Of a stretch of 64,000 nucleotides of DNA, positions 23,592 through 32,831 are shown one piece after another. How positions within the stretch are numbered: position 1 is the stretch's first letter; each line of letters begins with the position of its first letter. Below the pieces are notes generated by a model. It saw nothing but the letters and a program-made list of their open reading frames with translations. It searched no databases and was not told where the DNA came from. This DNA is from CAIQPV01 sp964480365 (GTDB lineage Bacteria; Pseudomonadota; Gammaproteobacteria; Burkholderiales; Gallionellaceae): the NCBI GenBank assembly GCA_964480365.1, contig CAYZPM010000017.1, positions 1-64,000 of the forward strand. The letters run 5' to 3'. A program made the translations under genes and the position numbers.

Positions 23592-23979
23592 ACAATCCGG
23601 CATCAGCCTGATCGAACTCATCATGTTCATCGTGATTATCAGCATTGCGCTGGCGGGGATATTGTTGGGGATGAACCAAATCACCGGGCACAGCGCCGAT
23701 ACGCTGTTGCGCAAGCAGGCGCTGACGGTTGCCGAATCGGTGCTGGAGGAGATTGAGGCGCAACAGTTTTCTAATATTACCCCGACGAATATTGCCTTGG
23801 TGGTTAACAACGTGATGTCGGCTTCCAGGCTATCTGGGTACAGTGCATCGGCGGGGTTGGATACAACAAGCGGTCTGGGCGTTATAGCGGGCACTCATGC
23901 GGTGGTTATCACGGTGACGGTCACCGATCCTAGCGGACAAGCAATCACCCTGACCGGATACCGGACGAGTTACTACTGA
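23584..23979 (+). CDS. mshD: minor pseudopilin MshD-like
   Basis: About 131 residues from ATG 23584: MTRQSG leader, then ISLIELIMFIVIISIALAGIL with Glu at mature position 5, followed by a GspI/MshD-like body (KQALTVAESVLEEIEAQQF). The frame stays open upstream to 23398 through the repeat, but that product would place an improbable 60-residue leader before the prepilin site. The chosen ATG and its purine-rich GCGGGA leader both belong to a palindromic repeat. The stop overlaps the mshO start. Confidence 0.8.
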   Translation: MTRQSGISLIELIMFIVIISIALAGILLGMNQITGHSADTLLRKQALTVAESVLEEIEAQQFSNITPTNIALVVNNVMSASRLSGYSASAGLDTTSGLGVIAGTHAVVITVTVTDPSGQAITLTGYRTSYY

Positions 23980-24833
23980 TGCAACGCCATCGAAAATCCC
24001 AGTGCGGCTTCACCCTGATCGAGATGATTGTGGTGATGGTCATTACCGGCATTCTGGGCAGCATAATTGCGATCTTTATCAGCGGACCGGTGCAGGGCTA
24101 TCTGGACAGTGCGCGCCGTGCCGAGATGAGCGACATTGCGGATACCGCCATGAGTCGCATCACACGCGACTTGCGCACGGCATTGCCTAACAGCGTGCGG
24201 GTAACCAATCAATCCGGCGGTGCCTGCAACGGTACGACGGACATTTGTTATTTGGAATTCATCCCGACCACAGGCGGGGGGCGTTATCGTTCTGCACAAG
24301 ATTGCTCGTCAACCTGCACTGGTAATGCGCTGGTTTTTTCTCCCCTCGTTGCTTCTTCGTTTGATGTATTGGGCGCGATGCCAACATTTGTGGCGGGATA
24401 TTGGGTTGTGGTGAACAACATAGGCACTACAAGTACGAACACTGGTTCAAATGCCACTGGTGCGAATGTTTATGATGTCCCACCCACAAATCGTGCGATA
24501 GTATCGATTCCAGTAACTACACCCACGGTTACTTTTGTCCCTCCTTTTACATTTCCCACAGCATCACCGGAAGCTCGTTTCCAGGTAATTTCCACGCCGG
24601 TCAGTTATGTGTGCAATCCGGCGGCGGGCACGTTGACGCGCTATGCGGGCTACCCCATTGCCGCCACGCAGCCCACCTCGACATTGGCTGGCGGGAATGT
24701 GCTGGCGAGCAATGTGAGTGCTTGCAAGTTTGCTAACCCGGTCGCAGGGTTGGTTACCGTGAATTTGACTATTTCCGAGAGCGGCGAAAGTGTCAGTCTG
24801 TACGACGCTGCCAGCGTCGCCAACGTGCCATGA
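23979..24833 (+). CDS. mshO: minor pseudopilin MshO-like (GspJ/PulJ-like)
   Basis: 284 residues with leader MQRHRKSQCG, then FTLIEMIVVMVITGILGSIIAIF. A long Ser/Thr-rich body contains RAEMSDIADTAMSRITRDLR. Length and the DLRTALPNSVR segment match MshO proteins of Vibrio-type loci. It overlaps mshD by one base (TGATG) and mshP by four (ATGA), so the three are translationally coupled. Confidence 0.78.
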   Translation: MQRHRKSQCGFTLIEMIVVMVITGILGSIIAIFISGPVQGYLDSARRAEMSDIADTAMSRITRDLRTALPNSVRVTNQSGGACNGTTDICYLEFIPTTGGGRYRSAQDCSSTCTGNALVFSPLVASSFDVLGAMPTFVAGYWVVVNNIGTTSTNTGSNATGANVYDVPPTNRAIVSIPVTTPTVTFVPPFTFPTASPEARFQVISTPVSYVCNPAAGTLTRYAGYPIAATQPTSTLAGGNVLASNVSACKFANPVAGLVTVNLTISESGESVSLYDAASVANVP

Positions 24834-25309
24834 AACATGCAACCATGATAACGATGAGACATAAAGTGCAACAAGGATTCAGCCTGATCACGGCCATCTT
24901 TTTGTTGGTGGTGTTGGCAGGACTGGGAGCTATGGCGGTGACATTCTTTGCCGCGCAGCAGCAAAGCTCCGCGCTTGACGTGCTGGGTTCGCGTGCCTAT
25001 CAGGCGGCATTGGCAGGTAAAGAATGGGGTGCCTATCGGGTGTTGCAAAACGGTATGCCATGCACCTCATCATCTAATCCGCTCACCTTGGCCGGGGACT
25101 TGAGCGGATTTACGGTTAACGTGAATGTGGCTTGCATTCCCTATATTGAGGCGACAAGTGCGGTGGCAGTATTCACCCTGACATCCACCGCGACGCAGGG
25201 CACGGCAGGCCAGCAAGGCTATGTTGAACGTGCTTTGCAGGCAACCATTGCCAGCGGGGTGCCCGGTGCAGCCTCGGGAATCATCTACCAGAGTGAAAAC
25301 TACAACTGA
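24830..25309 (+). CDS. mshP: MshP-like pilus biogenesis protein
   Basis: 159 residues, with an N-terminal hydrophobic helix preceded by QQGFSLITAIFLLVVLAGLGAM. It lacks the Glu5 of pilins, as MshP/PilX-like proteins often do. AAQQQSSALDVLGSRAYQAALAG follows, matching MshP. One Cys pair lies in the body (MPCTSS...VACIP). It is the last of the overlapping mshD-mshO-mshP group. Confidence 0.72.
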   Translation: MKHATMITMRHKVQQGFSLITAIFLLVVLAGLGAMAVTFFAAQQQSSALDVLGSRAYQAALAGKEWGAYRVLQNGMPCTSSSNPLTLAGDLSGFTVNVNVACIPYIEATSAVAVFTLTSTATQGTAGQQGYVERALQATIASGVPGAASGIIYQSENYN

Positions 25310-25336
25310 GCGTTTTCATGCCAGCTTCAATAATCC

Positions 25337-25472
25337 CCGTCATTCCCGCGCAGGCGGGAATCCAGCGAGGACAAACATCCCGCGTTAGCGGACAAAACAA
25401 AGATTGTTGTCCCGCTATGCGGGGATTTTCAATTATCTGGATTCCCGCCTGCGCGGGAATGACGGGTTAATG
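25337..25472. repeat. long-form palindromic repeat A (copy A4)
   Basis: Outer arms CGTCATTCCCGCGCAGGCGG and its inverted partner ending CGCGGGAATGACGG, with inner arms ACATCCCGCGTTAGCGGACA and TTGTCCCGCTATGCGGGG. It lies between mshP and mshI. Confidence 0.85.
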
Positions 25473-25637
25473 GGTTATCCGGAATAAACATGCCCCGTTC
25501 TTTGAACGGAGGAATTGGAAGTATTTTTCCCCCTTGTTTATTCAGCTAAATTTAAAGCGTGTCGATATAGTGATGCCAGTAGCACTCTTGCGAGTGGCGC
25601 GTGCGGCGCAGAAATGGCTGTGATGCGGGACGGAGTT

Positions 25638-25700
25638 TATGGAGTGCGGCGACATGTCGCCGCTTTTTCAAAGCGCAGACATGTCTGCGCACTCCAAAAT
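25638..25700. repeat. double hairpin repeat (family F)
   Basis: GGAGTGCG and CGCACTCC enclose two palindromes, GCGGCGACATGTCGCCGC and GCGCAGACATGTCTGCGC. A single-hairpin relative lies at 5113-5143. It ends 21 bases before the mshI start codon and would be in the 5' leader of the mshI-mshN transcript. Confidence 0.8.
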
Positions 25701-25721
25701 TAAATTTTTACCAGGCGAGTT

Positions 25722-26681
25722 ATGAAAATTCCGGAGATTTTATCCAATCTGTTCAATCGAACCAGCCAGCGCGTTGGCTGGTTCGCTATTTGCGTCAATG
25801 CCAACGGCGTGCATTTTGCGCATGTGAAGCTCACTGACGGCAAGCCGCAGGTGCTGGTGTGCGCTTTCTACCCCATGAATAATGCGACCCCGGCCATGTT
25901 GGAAAAACTCCGCAAGGATGCGCGCATTGCTGATTTTCAATTTACTACATTGCTTGCTCCAGGCGAGTATCAGATGTTGCCGCTGGATGCGCCCAATGTT
26001 CAGCCGAACGAGTTGAAGGCGGCTATTCGCTGGCGCATCAAGGATTCGCTGAATTTCATGGTAGATGATGCCACCATCGATGTATTGAGAATCCCTGCCA
26101 ACAAAGCGGGGGGGGAGCGCCCGTCATCGTTGTATGCGGTTGCCGCGCCCAACAACACCATAAAGAAGCTCGAAGCGTTGTTTGAGAAAGCGAAGATTGA
26201 TCTTAATGTGATCGATATTCCGGAAATGGCGCAGCGCAATATTGCCGCGTTATTTGAGGAAGGTGAGTATGGACTGGCTCTGCTGGCATTTGATGAGAAC
26301 GGAGGTTTGCTTACTTTCACCTGCGGCGGTGAGTTGTATTTGGCGCGTCGTATCGAGATCACTCTGGGGCAATTGCAGGACGCTGACGAAAGCCTGCGCA
26401 GGCAATATCTGGAGCGGCTGGAGCTGGAATTGCAGCGTTCCATGGATTATTTTGGCCACCAATTTAGCTATATTTCGGTATCGCGTTTACTGATTTCCGC
26501 ACCGGAACAGTTGGGTTTGGTTGCGGGCTTGGCGTCCAGTCTGGACGTGCCGATGGAGCAGTTGGATTTGGCGCAGGTGTTGGACATCAGTGCCGTGCCT
26601 GAGTTGGCGAACAGTGAATTCGCTATTCGCTCCTTCCTTCCATTGGGTGCCGCCCTGCGGCATGAAAGGCGGGAGCTGTGA
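25722..26681 (+). CDS. mshI: MshI-like pilus biogenesis protein (PilM/actin-like fold)
   Basis: 319 residues with no membrane segment. The fold is PilM/GspL-like, with an N-terminal WFAICVNANGVHFAHVKL strand pair, the central LPLDAPNVQPNELKAAIRWRIKDSL and YGLALLAFDENGGLLTF. MshI proteins couple the cytoplasmic ATPase to the inner-membrane PilN/PilO-like pair. It starts the mshI-to-mshN block, and each of the six genes overlaps the next by a few bases. Confidence 0.8.
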   Translation: MKIPEILSNLFNRTSQRVGWFAICVNANGVHFAHVKLTDGKPQVLVCAFYPMNNATPAMLEKLRKDARIADFQFTTLLAPGEYQMLPLDAPNVQPNELKAAIRWRIKDSLNFMVDDATIDVLRIPANKAGGERPSSLYAVAAPNNTIKKLEALFEKAKIDLNVIDIPEMAQRNIAALFEEGEYGLALLAFDENGGLLTFTCGGELYLARRIEITLGQLQDADESLRRQYLERLELELQRSMDYFGHQFSYISVSRLLISAPEQLGLVAGLASSLDVPMEQLDLAQVLDISAVPELANSEFAIRSFLPLGAALRHERREL

Positions 26682-27322
26682 GCCAGCAGATCAATCTGTT
26701 CAACCCGGTATTCCTGAACCCGAGAAAATTGTTCTCTTTGGTTACCATGCTGGAGATGCTGGGCTTGATCGTGCTGGGTTCGGGGCTGGTCTACGGTTTT
26801 GCATGGTATCAGGTACATTCGCTGTCTGCTCAGATTCAGATAACAAATAAAAACTATAACGACGAGCAGGCCAAACTGAGCCAATCCATGGCGGAATTCT
26901 CGCCGCAAAAGTCCAGCCAGTTGCTGGAAGATGAATTGAAATCAACCGAAGCCAAATGGGCCGCGCAGAATGAACTCATCGCATCTTTAAAGAGCGGGGC
27001 TTTAGGCAATACCACCGGTTATTCGGAATACATGCGCGCATTTGCACGCCAGGCAGTGAGTGGTTTATGGCTGACCGGTTTCGATATTAGCGGGGATGCG
27101 GCGCAGATGAGCATAAGGGGGGCGGTGCTATCCCCCGAGTTGCTGGCAACCTATGTCCGCAAATTGAATCAGGAACCAGTGATGCGTGAAAAACCCTTTG
27201 CGTCGCTCCAGATGCAAAGGGGCGGCAAGGAAGGGCGCTATGTCGAATTTACGCTGCAATCGGATGAAGCTGGCAAGGCGGAAGATGACAAGACGAAAGT
27301 GGGCAAGGCAGAAAAAAAATGA
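26678..27322 (+). CDS. PilN-like pilus inner-membrane protein
   Basis: 214 residues with N-terminal SQQINLFNPVFLNP (the PilN-type INLLP-like motif) and one membrane helix (about 23-42). A coiled coil and a periplasmic ferredoxin-like domain (AVSGLWLTGFDISGDAAQMSIRGAV) follow, with a Lys-rich tail. GTG 26678 overlaps the mshI stop (GTGA). In Vibrio this function is split between MshI and MshJ. Here it is a separate gene. Confidence 0.72.
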   Translation: MSQQINLFNPVFLNPRKLFSLVTMLEMLGLIVLGSGLVYGFAWYQVHSLSAQIQITNKNYNDEQAKLSQSMAEFSPQKSSQLLEDELKSTEAKWAAQNELIASLKSGALGNTTGYSEYMRAFARQAVSGLWLTGFDISGDAAQMSIRGAVLSPELLATYVRKLNQEPVMREKPFASLQMQRGGKEGRYVEFTLQSDEAGKAEDDKTKVGKAEKK

Positions 27323-28011
27323 AACAGCACTGGGTGAAACTTATAAGCAAGGTTGACGCAATGTCACTGCGTGAGCGCGCGATGATTTTTGCCGCTGCCG
27401 CAGTCGCGCTGGTTGCGCTGATCAACGCGTTATTCCTTGACCCTTTGCTGGCGGAGAAGAAAAAACAATTAACCGAGATGCAGCAGAAACAGGAGAATCT
27501 GAAGGCGATCCATGCGCAGGTTGTGGCTTTGTCGCAAGCAAGAAATGATGTTGAAAAATCGCCGCTGCATCATCGCATTGAGCAGGCCAGGCAACAACTC
27601 GCGGATAGCGATGTTTTCCTGCAAGGACTCCGTGGACGCCTGGTGGCGCCAGAAAAAATGGCCGACCTGCTGGAGCAGGTGCTCAATCAGAATGGCCGCT
27701 TGCGATTGGTTGATCTGCAAACTTCGCCGGTTGCTCCTTTGGCCGAGAAGACGGCGGTGAAACCGGGTGGGGTTGTTGTTACGCCTGCAAACGCGGCAGC
27801 AATACCGGACAACCAGGTGTTCAAGCACGGTGTGCAAATTACTGTGCGCGGCAGTTATCTGGATTTGCTGCAATACCTGACTGAGCTTGAGCAATTGCCG
27901 ACGCAAATGTTTTGGGGCAAGGCGGAAATGAAAGTTGTGGAGTATCCGGAAGTTGAGTTGAAATTGACTCTTTATACTTTGAGTCTGGATAAGATATGGC
28001 TAAAAATTTAA
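27319..28011 (+). CDS. mshJ: MshJ-like pilus protein (PilO/GspM-like)
   Basis: 230 residues: a short cytoplasmic N-terminus, one membrane helix (about 22-42, RAMIFAAAAVALVALINALF), a coiled coil (EKKKQLTEMQQKQENLKAIHAQ) and a periplasmic domain ending GSYLDLLQYLTELEQLPTQMFWGKAEM, the PilO-like fold. ATGA overlap with the gene before, and a 16-base overlap with mshK. Confidence 0.8.
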   Translation: MKQHWVKLISKVDAMSLRERAMIFAAAAVALVALINALFLDPLLAEKKKQLTEMQQKQENLKAIHAQVVALSQARNDVEKSPLHHRIEQARQQLADSDVFLQGLRGRLVAPEKMADLLEQVLNQNGRLRLVDLQTSPVAPLAEKTAVKPGGVVVTPANAAAIPDNQVFKHGVQITVRGSYLDLLQYLTELEQLPTQMFWGKAEMKVVEYPEVELKLTLYTLSLDKIWLKI

Positions 28012-28427
28012 TGCGTGCCGTGAGAGTAAGTGGCTTGGTGCTATTGTCGCTGAGCGTCATCCCTGCTATCTCCTGGGCACAAACATTGGTCGACCCCACC
28101 AAGCCGCCCACAGAACTCAGCGCGCCTGCCGCAGAAAGCGAATTGCAGTCCATCATTATTTCTCCCACCCGTCGTGCGGCGATCATAAATGGGCAAACGG
28201 TCGAACTGGGTGGAAAAGCGGGCGATGTTAGGTTGATTGAGGTGAGCGAGGGTAGCGTAGTGTTACAGGGGGAGAAAGGGCGGCGTGTGCTGACGCTGTT
28301 CCCGGACGTGAAAATAGACAAGAAAGCGGCGTTGCCACCCATGGAAGAAGATGTGAAAAGTCCTGCCCGGAAGAAAAAACTGGTTAATAAACCAACCAGC
28401 CAGGCCGGAAAGAAGGAGGAAAAATGA
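27996..28427 (+). CDS. mshK: MshK-like periplasmic pilus protein
   Basis: 143 residues with a signal peptide (to about 28, IPAISWAQ). Then LVDPTKPP, the typical start of MshK/PilP/GspC-like secretin partners, and a small beta domain (SIIISPTRRAAIINGQTVELGG). The C-terminus is Lys-rich. It probably links the secretin MshL to the inner-membrane complex. Confidence 0.8.
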   Translation: MAKNLMRAVRVSGLVLLSLSVIPAISWAQTLVDPTKPPTELSAPAAESELQSIIISPTRRAAIINGQTVELGGKAGDVRLIEVSEGSVVLQGEKGRRVLTLFPDVKIDKKAALPPMEEDVKSPARKKKLVNKPTSQAGKKEEK

Positions 28428-30151
28428 TTCGCATGCTATGGCTACTGCCTTTTGGACTGCTGGCGTTGCTCGGCTTATCGGGTTGCGCTGTGCCAAACTC
28501 AAAAAATACCACGGCGGAGGCAATCCACCATGAAATAGATGCCGCAACACGGGATAACGCCAAACCCATCAAGATCGAGGCGGTTAGCAATGCCTTGCTG
28601 CCGACGCTTTCAATGATGATGCCCAAGACAGACAGCAAACCGCTGGAACCTAGATTTGACCTCACCGTTAACAACACACCGGCCAGCCAGGTGTTCACTG
28701 CTATCGTGTCGGGCACGCGTTACAACATGCTGGTTCCCCCTGAGATAAGTGGCAACATTTCGTTGAGTCTGAAGGATGTGACGGTGTTCGAGGCGCTGGA
28801 GGCGATCCGCGAATTGTATGGCTTCGAATACAAGGTCGATGCGAACCGCATTTACATCCAGCCGATTGCGCTGCAAACGCGGCTCTTTCAAGTGAGTTAC
28901 CTGACCGCGCAGCGTACGGGTTCATCAACGTTGTCTGTGCAATCGTCATCGGGCGGTACAGGTACAACAAGTGCAACAGGTTCAACAAGTGCAATAGGTG
29001 CAACAAATGCAACAAGTGCAACAGTTACAACAGGTAGTACGGGCAACACGGGGGGATCGGGCAGTAGTTATGTCACCACGACTACTAATGCCAAGGCCAA
29101 TAATTTCTGGGGGGAATTGGAGGCCTCGCTGAAAGCCATAGTTGGCAACGATGGTGGGCGTACCGTGGTCATCAACTCGATGTCGGGGGTGATCGTCGTG
29201 CGTGCCATGCCGGAGGAGTTGAAGAACGTGATGGCCTATCTCAAGGCTTCGCAGATTTCGATTGAGCGTCAAGTCATACTGGAAGCCAAGATTCTCGAAG
29301 TACAGTTGAATGATAGTTTTCAGTCCGGGGTGAATTGGGGGGCATTCCAAAATGGTCTAAATAGCCATACCAGTTTAGGACAAGTAACTCCCGGTGGCAC
29401 GCTTGCTACAACGGGAGCGCTGACTGACGGAACGATAGCTGCTACTGCCGGCAGTAGCCTGGCTTCTTCCTCTACTACGGCTGCGGGGGGATTGTTTGGT
29501 TTGGCGTTCCAGTCCAGCAATTTTGCCGCGATGCTGGATTTTCTGGAAACCCAGGGCAGTGTGCATGTGTTATCCAGTCCGCGCATCGCCACTTTGAATA
29601 ACCAGAAAGCCATCTTGAAAGTGGGCACGGATGAGTATTTCATTACGGGGATTACAACCACAGCGGCCACGACGATTAACAATGTAACGACACCCGGCAC
29701 GGTTACGCCAAATTATTCTTCAATGTTTTCAGGAATTGCACTGGACGTGACGCCGAGTATCAACGAGTACAACGAGATCATTTTGCATGTGCATCCGTCG
29801 GTCAGCCAGATAACCGCGCAAAACGTACCGATGTTAGCTAGTTTAGGAGGAGGAACAGTCCCGTTTGCATTAACTGCCATCTCGGAAACGGACAGTGTAG
29901 TGCGCGCACGTGATGGTCAGATCGTAGTTATCGGCGGCTTGATGACGCAGTCGACAACAGACAATCAATCCGGCTTGCCAGGTTTGTCCAAAACGGCGTT
30001 AGGTCTAACTCAAAAAACTACGCAAAAAAGCGAGCTGATCCTTTTACTGAAACCTACTGTGGTGGATACCGACAAAGATTGGTCGGATGACATTGCGCAT
30101 AGCCGCGAGCGCATTAATAGCATGGCGAATGCTTCGGGTGCAAGGCCGTGA
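28424..30151 (+). CDS. mshL: MSHA-type outer-membrane secretin MshL
   Basis: 575-residue lipoprotein secretin. The signal peptide ends in lipobox LSGC (about 18-21). N-domains (FDLTVNNTPASQVFTAIV and ISLSLKDVTVFEALEAIRELYG) are followed by a Ser/Thr/Gly-rich linker (about 170-220) made of near-repeats of three codons. The secretin core carries VHVLSSPRIATLNNQKAILKVG and the C-terminal GQIVVIGGLMTQ signature. It forms the pilus exit pore. ATGA overlap with mshK. Confidence 0.9.
   Translation: MIRMLWLLPFGLLALLGLSGCAVPNSKNTTAEAIHHEIDAATRDNAKPIKIEAVSNALLPTLSMMMPKTDSKPLEPRFDLTVNNTPASQVFTAIVSGTRYNMLVPPEISGNISLSLKDVTVFEALEAIRELYGFEYKVDANRIYIQPIALQTRLFQVSYLTAQRTGSSTLSVQSSSGGTGTTSATGSTSAIGATNATSATVTTGSTGNTGGSGSSYVTTTTNAKANNFWGELEASLKAIVGNDGGRTVVINSMSGVIVVRAMPEELKNVMAYLKASQISIERQVILEAKILEVQLNDSFQSGVNWGAFQNGLNSHTSLGQVTPGGTLATTGALTDGTIAATAGSSLASSSTTAAGGLFGLAFQSSNFAAMLDFLETQGSVHVLSSPRIATLNNQKAILKVGTDEYFITGITTTAATTINNVTTPGTVTPNYSSMFSGIALDVTPSINEYNEIILHVHPSVSQITAQNVPMLASLGGGTVPFALTAISETDSVVRARDGQIVVIGGLMTQSTTDNQSGLPGLSKTALGLTQKTTQKSELILLLKPTVVDTDKDWSDDIAHSRERINSMANASGARP
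28961..29040 (+). repeat. imperfect 9-nt tandem repeat in mshL linker
   Basis: About eight units of RGT-GCA-ACA type (for example AGTGCAACA, GGTGCAACA) encode a Gly/Ser-Ala-Thr stretch between the N-domains and the secretin core. In-frame slippage would only change linker length. Confidence 0.7.
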
Positions 30152-31143
30152 TAATTCAGAGGTCAATGATTTTGTCTCGGCTGCGCCGCGTATTCTTTTG
30201 GAGTGCGCCGCGCGGCCATAGCCGTATGTTTTCTGATTGGGTCAACGTGGCATTGATGGGCGGGGTTGTGTTGGCATGCGCGGCAAGCGGGGAGGAATTA
30301 CCACAACCGATAGTTGTATCCAAGCCGATTACGATAGTCACACATGAAATTTCGTCAAAGGAAAGTAGGCCAAAAGAGAGCGGACAACAGATGGAAGCCG
30401 CAGCTTCAAGTTCGAGTCCGCAACAGGTGGTCCTGCCGCCCGCCAAACCGCTTGTTACTGCAAGCAAGCATAAGCACCACAAAGTTGCATCATCACCTGC
30501 GCCCGATACAGGAGTAGCGTCGGACGATTCCCGCGTTCCGGTGGGCGGCGTGAATAAAAAAGTTAAACCGCTCAGTGTGCAGCAACAGGCGGATAACGAG
30601 TTTCGCAGGGCAAATGGGTTATTGCAGCAAGGCCGTATCGATGAGGCACTGGCCGGATACGGGGCAGCGTTACAACTCGATGCCGGTCATGACGCCGCAC
30701 GTCAGGCCATGGCCGTATTGCTGTTGCAAAACAAGCGCAATGCCGATGCCGAGCGTGTGTTGCAGGATGGCCTGAAACGCAATATCAAGAATAGCGGGTT
30801 TGCCATGCTGCTGGCGCGTATACAGGTTGACCGTGACGCGTCATGGTCGGCGTTGCTTGTTTTGCAAAAGACTTTGCCTTACGCAGAACAACAGCCCGAT
30901 TACCAGGCGTTTGTTGCGGCGTTGCTACAACGCCTGAATCGCCACAAGGAAGCCGTTATGCACTATCAATCTGCCGTACAGCTATCGCCCAATTCGGGTG
31001 TGTGGCAGATGGGGCTGGGTATTTCTCTAAAGGAACTTCAGCGGAATGAGGAGGCACGTGTTGCATTCAAACGCGCCCTGGAATCGCACACCCTCAGTGC
31101 CGATTTGCAGACCTATGTGACGCAGCAGTTGAAAACGTTGTAG
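30148..31143 (+). CDS. mshN: MshN-like TPR protein
   Basis: 331 residues. One hydrophobic segment near the N-terminus (about 33-50) is followed by a Pro/Ser-rich stretch and then at least five tetratricopeptide repeats (about 150-330, for example RANGLLQQGRIDEALAGYGA and HYQSAVQLSPNSGVWQMGLG). MshN proteins sit on the inner membrane and act in pilus assembly. GTG 30148 overlaps the mshL stop. ATG 30166 is another possible start. Confidence 0.75.
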   Translation: MIIQRSMILSRLRRVFFWSAPRGHSRMFSDWVNVALMGGVVLACAASGEELPQPIVVSKPITIVTHEISSKESRPKESGQQMEAAASSSSPQQVVLPPAKPLVTASKHKHHKVASSPAPDTGVASDDSRVPVGGVNKKVKPLSVQQQADNEFRRANGLLQQGRIDEALAGYGAALQLDAGHDAARQAMAVLLLQNKRNADAERVLQDGLKRNIKNSGFAMLLARIQVDRDASWSALLVLQKTLPYAEQQPDYQAFVAALLQRLNRHKEAVMHYQSAVQLSPNSGVWQMGLGISLKELQRNEEARVAFKRALESHTLSADLQTYVTQQLKTL

Positions 31144-31425
31144 GGCAACTTGTAATCGATTTGCACGCGCAAGGCCAAGCCTTCCATTTCAGAAGTCCAG
31201 ATCCCGCCTGCTTTGCCTACTGATCAGCAGGCATTTATCTCGTTCAAAACCAAAGTCATGGAATATATTGCCTCATAATAATTGCATCCCAGCGAAATAT
31301 AGTCGCTTAGATTGGCTGTAGAATACAGCGGGGAAACTCCTGCGCTGGCTTCACTTGCAGGGTAACTTAATGGAAGAAGTGGTACGTTACGACAATTTAA
31401 TCTTTAACAAATAGACTACGTCAAC
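31144..31425. other. intergenic region between mshN and the glycosyltransferase
   Basis: 282 bases. No open frame with coding character, no hairpin terminator with a T-tract and no member of the repeat families A-H was found. The end (TTTAATCTTTAACAAATAG) is AT-rich and may carry the promoter for the downstream gene. Confidence 0.4.
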
Positions 31426-32772
31426 ATGAACGATGGCAATAAGCAGGTTTGGCTGGTGCTTTCACACGGCTTTAATATGGATGGGCGCGCAGCGAGCCAG
31501 ACCATCACAGACAAAATTCCGCATCTGCTTAACCTTGGCGTTGAGCCTATCGTGGTAAGCGCAATTACAGGGAAAAAGGATAAAGTGGTCGAGCATCATC
31601 AAGTTTTACCGGCTATGCCGGTAGCCTTACGTTTTGATTTACGCCACTACCTGAAACAACGAATCTCGAATCCATACATTTACCGAATAGCAATGACGGC
31701 GATTTCGCTGGTGTTGCTGCCTTTCCTGCTGATTGAAAAAATTTTCATCCGCATTGAAACCCATTGGTCGTGGGCAGTTACAGCCTATTTCACTGGCGCA
31801 CGCATAATCCGCAAACGCAAACCCGCACTCATTTATTCGACGGGCGGAGCATATTCTGCCCACATAGCCGGTTATTGGTTATCACGCAGATTCGGACTGC
31901 CTTGGATCGCTGAGATACATGATCCCATGATCTTTCCCGGTCTAACGAAAAATAAGATGCGTATGCGTTTTTCCGCAAAGTTGGAAGGAATAATTTGCAA
32001 GCATGCTGATATTGTTTGGTGGTTTACCGAAGAGGCCTTGGCGCGTGCACGAGTTCGCCATCCTGAACTTGGCGAGCGCGGGCATTGTATTATTCCCGGC
32101 GCCAATGCGCCTAAATTCTCACGTACTCCTTATCAGCGCGGAAAACATCTGGTAATCGGGCATTTCGGATCATTGGCAGAAACACGCAATCTGGAAATAT
32201 TTTTACTGGGCCTGCGCCATTTGCTAGAAAAAAATCCACAATGGGCGGAACATATCCGCCTGCATCTTTACGGCGGCGGTATAGATTCTGTTTCTGCCCG
32301 CGCCCTGAGAGAATTTCCACACCCTGAAATGATTGAACAGTTTGGCCGTCTTGAGACTGATCCTTCAACTGGAGAAAGCGGTCGGGATCGAGTGCTCAAG
32401 CGCATGAACGCTGCCGATTGTTTGTTGTTGTTACATGGCACCGTTCCATTCTGTGAAGAATACATTCCTTCAAAAATGTATGAGTATCTGTGGACGCAAC
32501 GCCCCATCCTGGCGCTGGTTTGGCATAACCCGCAAATGGAACGAATGCTTCGAGAACTGGGGCAATGGGCAGTAAAGGCAGATGATGCTGAAGAAATCAT
32601 CAAGGCCTTGGAAGAACTGTACGCACGGTGGATTCAAAATGATTTAGCTGACTCGGACAAGCCCACACCCTACACCACTTACAACACGGTTCAGACAATC
32701 TATTCCTGGACATCCAGCCTGTTGAACACTGCGTCGGCGGACGGCGCTAGGCTTGAACATGGAACTTTATAG
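31426..32772 (+). CDS. glycosyltransferase, GT4-like
   Basis: 448 residues. The N-terminal Rossmann half (LVLSHGFNMDGRAASQTI, then KPALIYSTGGAYSAHIAGYWLSRRFGLPWIAEIHDP) and the C-terminal half (LVIGHFGSLAETRNLEIFL, then EEYIPSKMYEYLWTQRPILAL with the donor-binding Glu region) match a GT-B enzyme of the GT4 type. It has no membrane helix apart from a hydrophobic stretch at about 85-105. Its position next to the pilus locus suggests glycan synthesis for surface structures. Donor and acceptor are unknown. Confidence 0.75.
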   Translation: MNDGNKQVWLVLSHGFNMDGRAASQTITDKIPHLLNLGVEPIVVSAITGKKDKVVEHHQVLPAMPVALRFDLRHYLKQRISNPYIYRIAMTAISLVLLPFLLIEKIFIRIETHWSWAVTAYFTGARIIRKRKPALIYSTGGAYSAHIAGYWLSRRFGLPWIAEIHDPMIFPGLTKNKMRMRFSAKLEGIICKHADIVWWFTEEALARARVRHPELGERGHCIIPGANAPKFSRTPYQRGKHLVIGHFGSLAETRNLEIFLLGLRHLLEKNPQWAEHIRLHLYGGGIDSVSARALREFPHPEMIEQFGRLETDPSTGESGRDRVLKRMNAADCLLLLHGTVPFCEEYIPSKMYEYLWTQRPILALVWHNPQMERMLRELGQWAVKADDAEEIIKALEELYARWIQNDLADSDKPTPYTTYNTVQTIYSWTSSLLNTASADGARLEHGTL

Positions 32773-32794
32773 GCATCTGCCACTCCTAAGCTGC

Positions 32795-32800
32795 TACAAT
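32795..32800 (+). promoter_or_regulatory. ssrA: candidate -10 box for ssrA
   Basis: TACAAT lies 32 bases before the mature 5' end of the tmRNA, which leaves a short leader for RNase P removal. No good -35 box is evident. Confidence 0.35.
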
Positions 32801-32831
32801 CTGTCGTGTAATGCAGCAGATAAAACGAACC

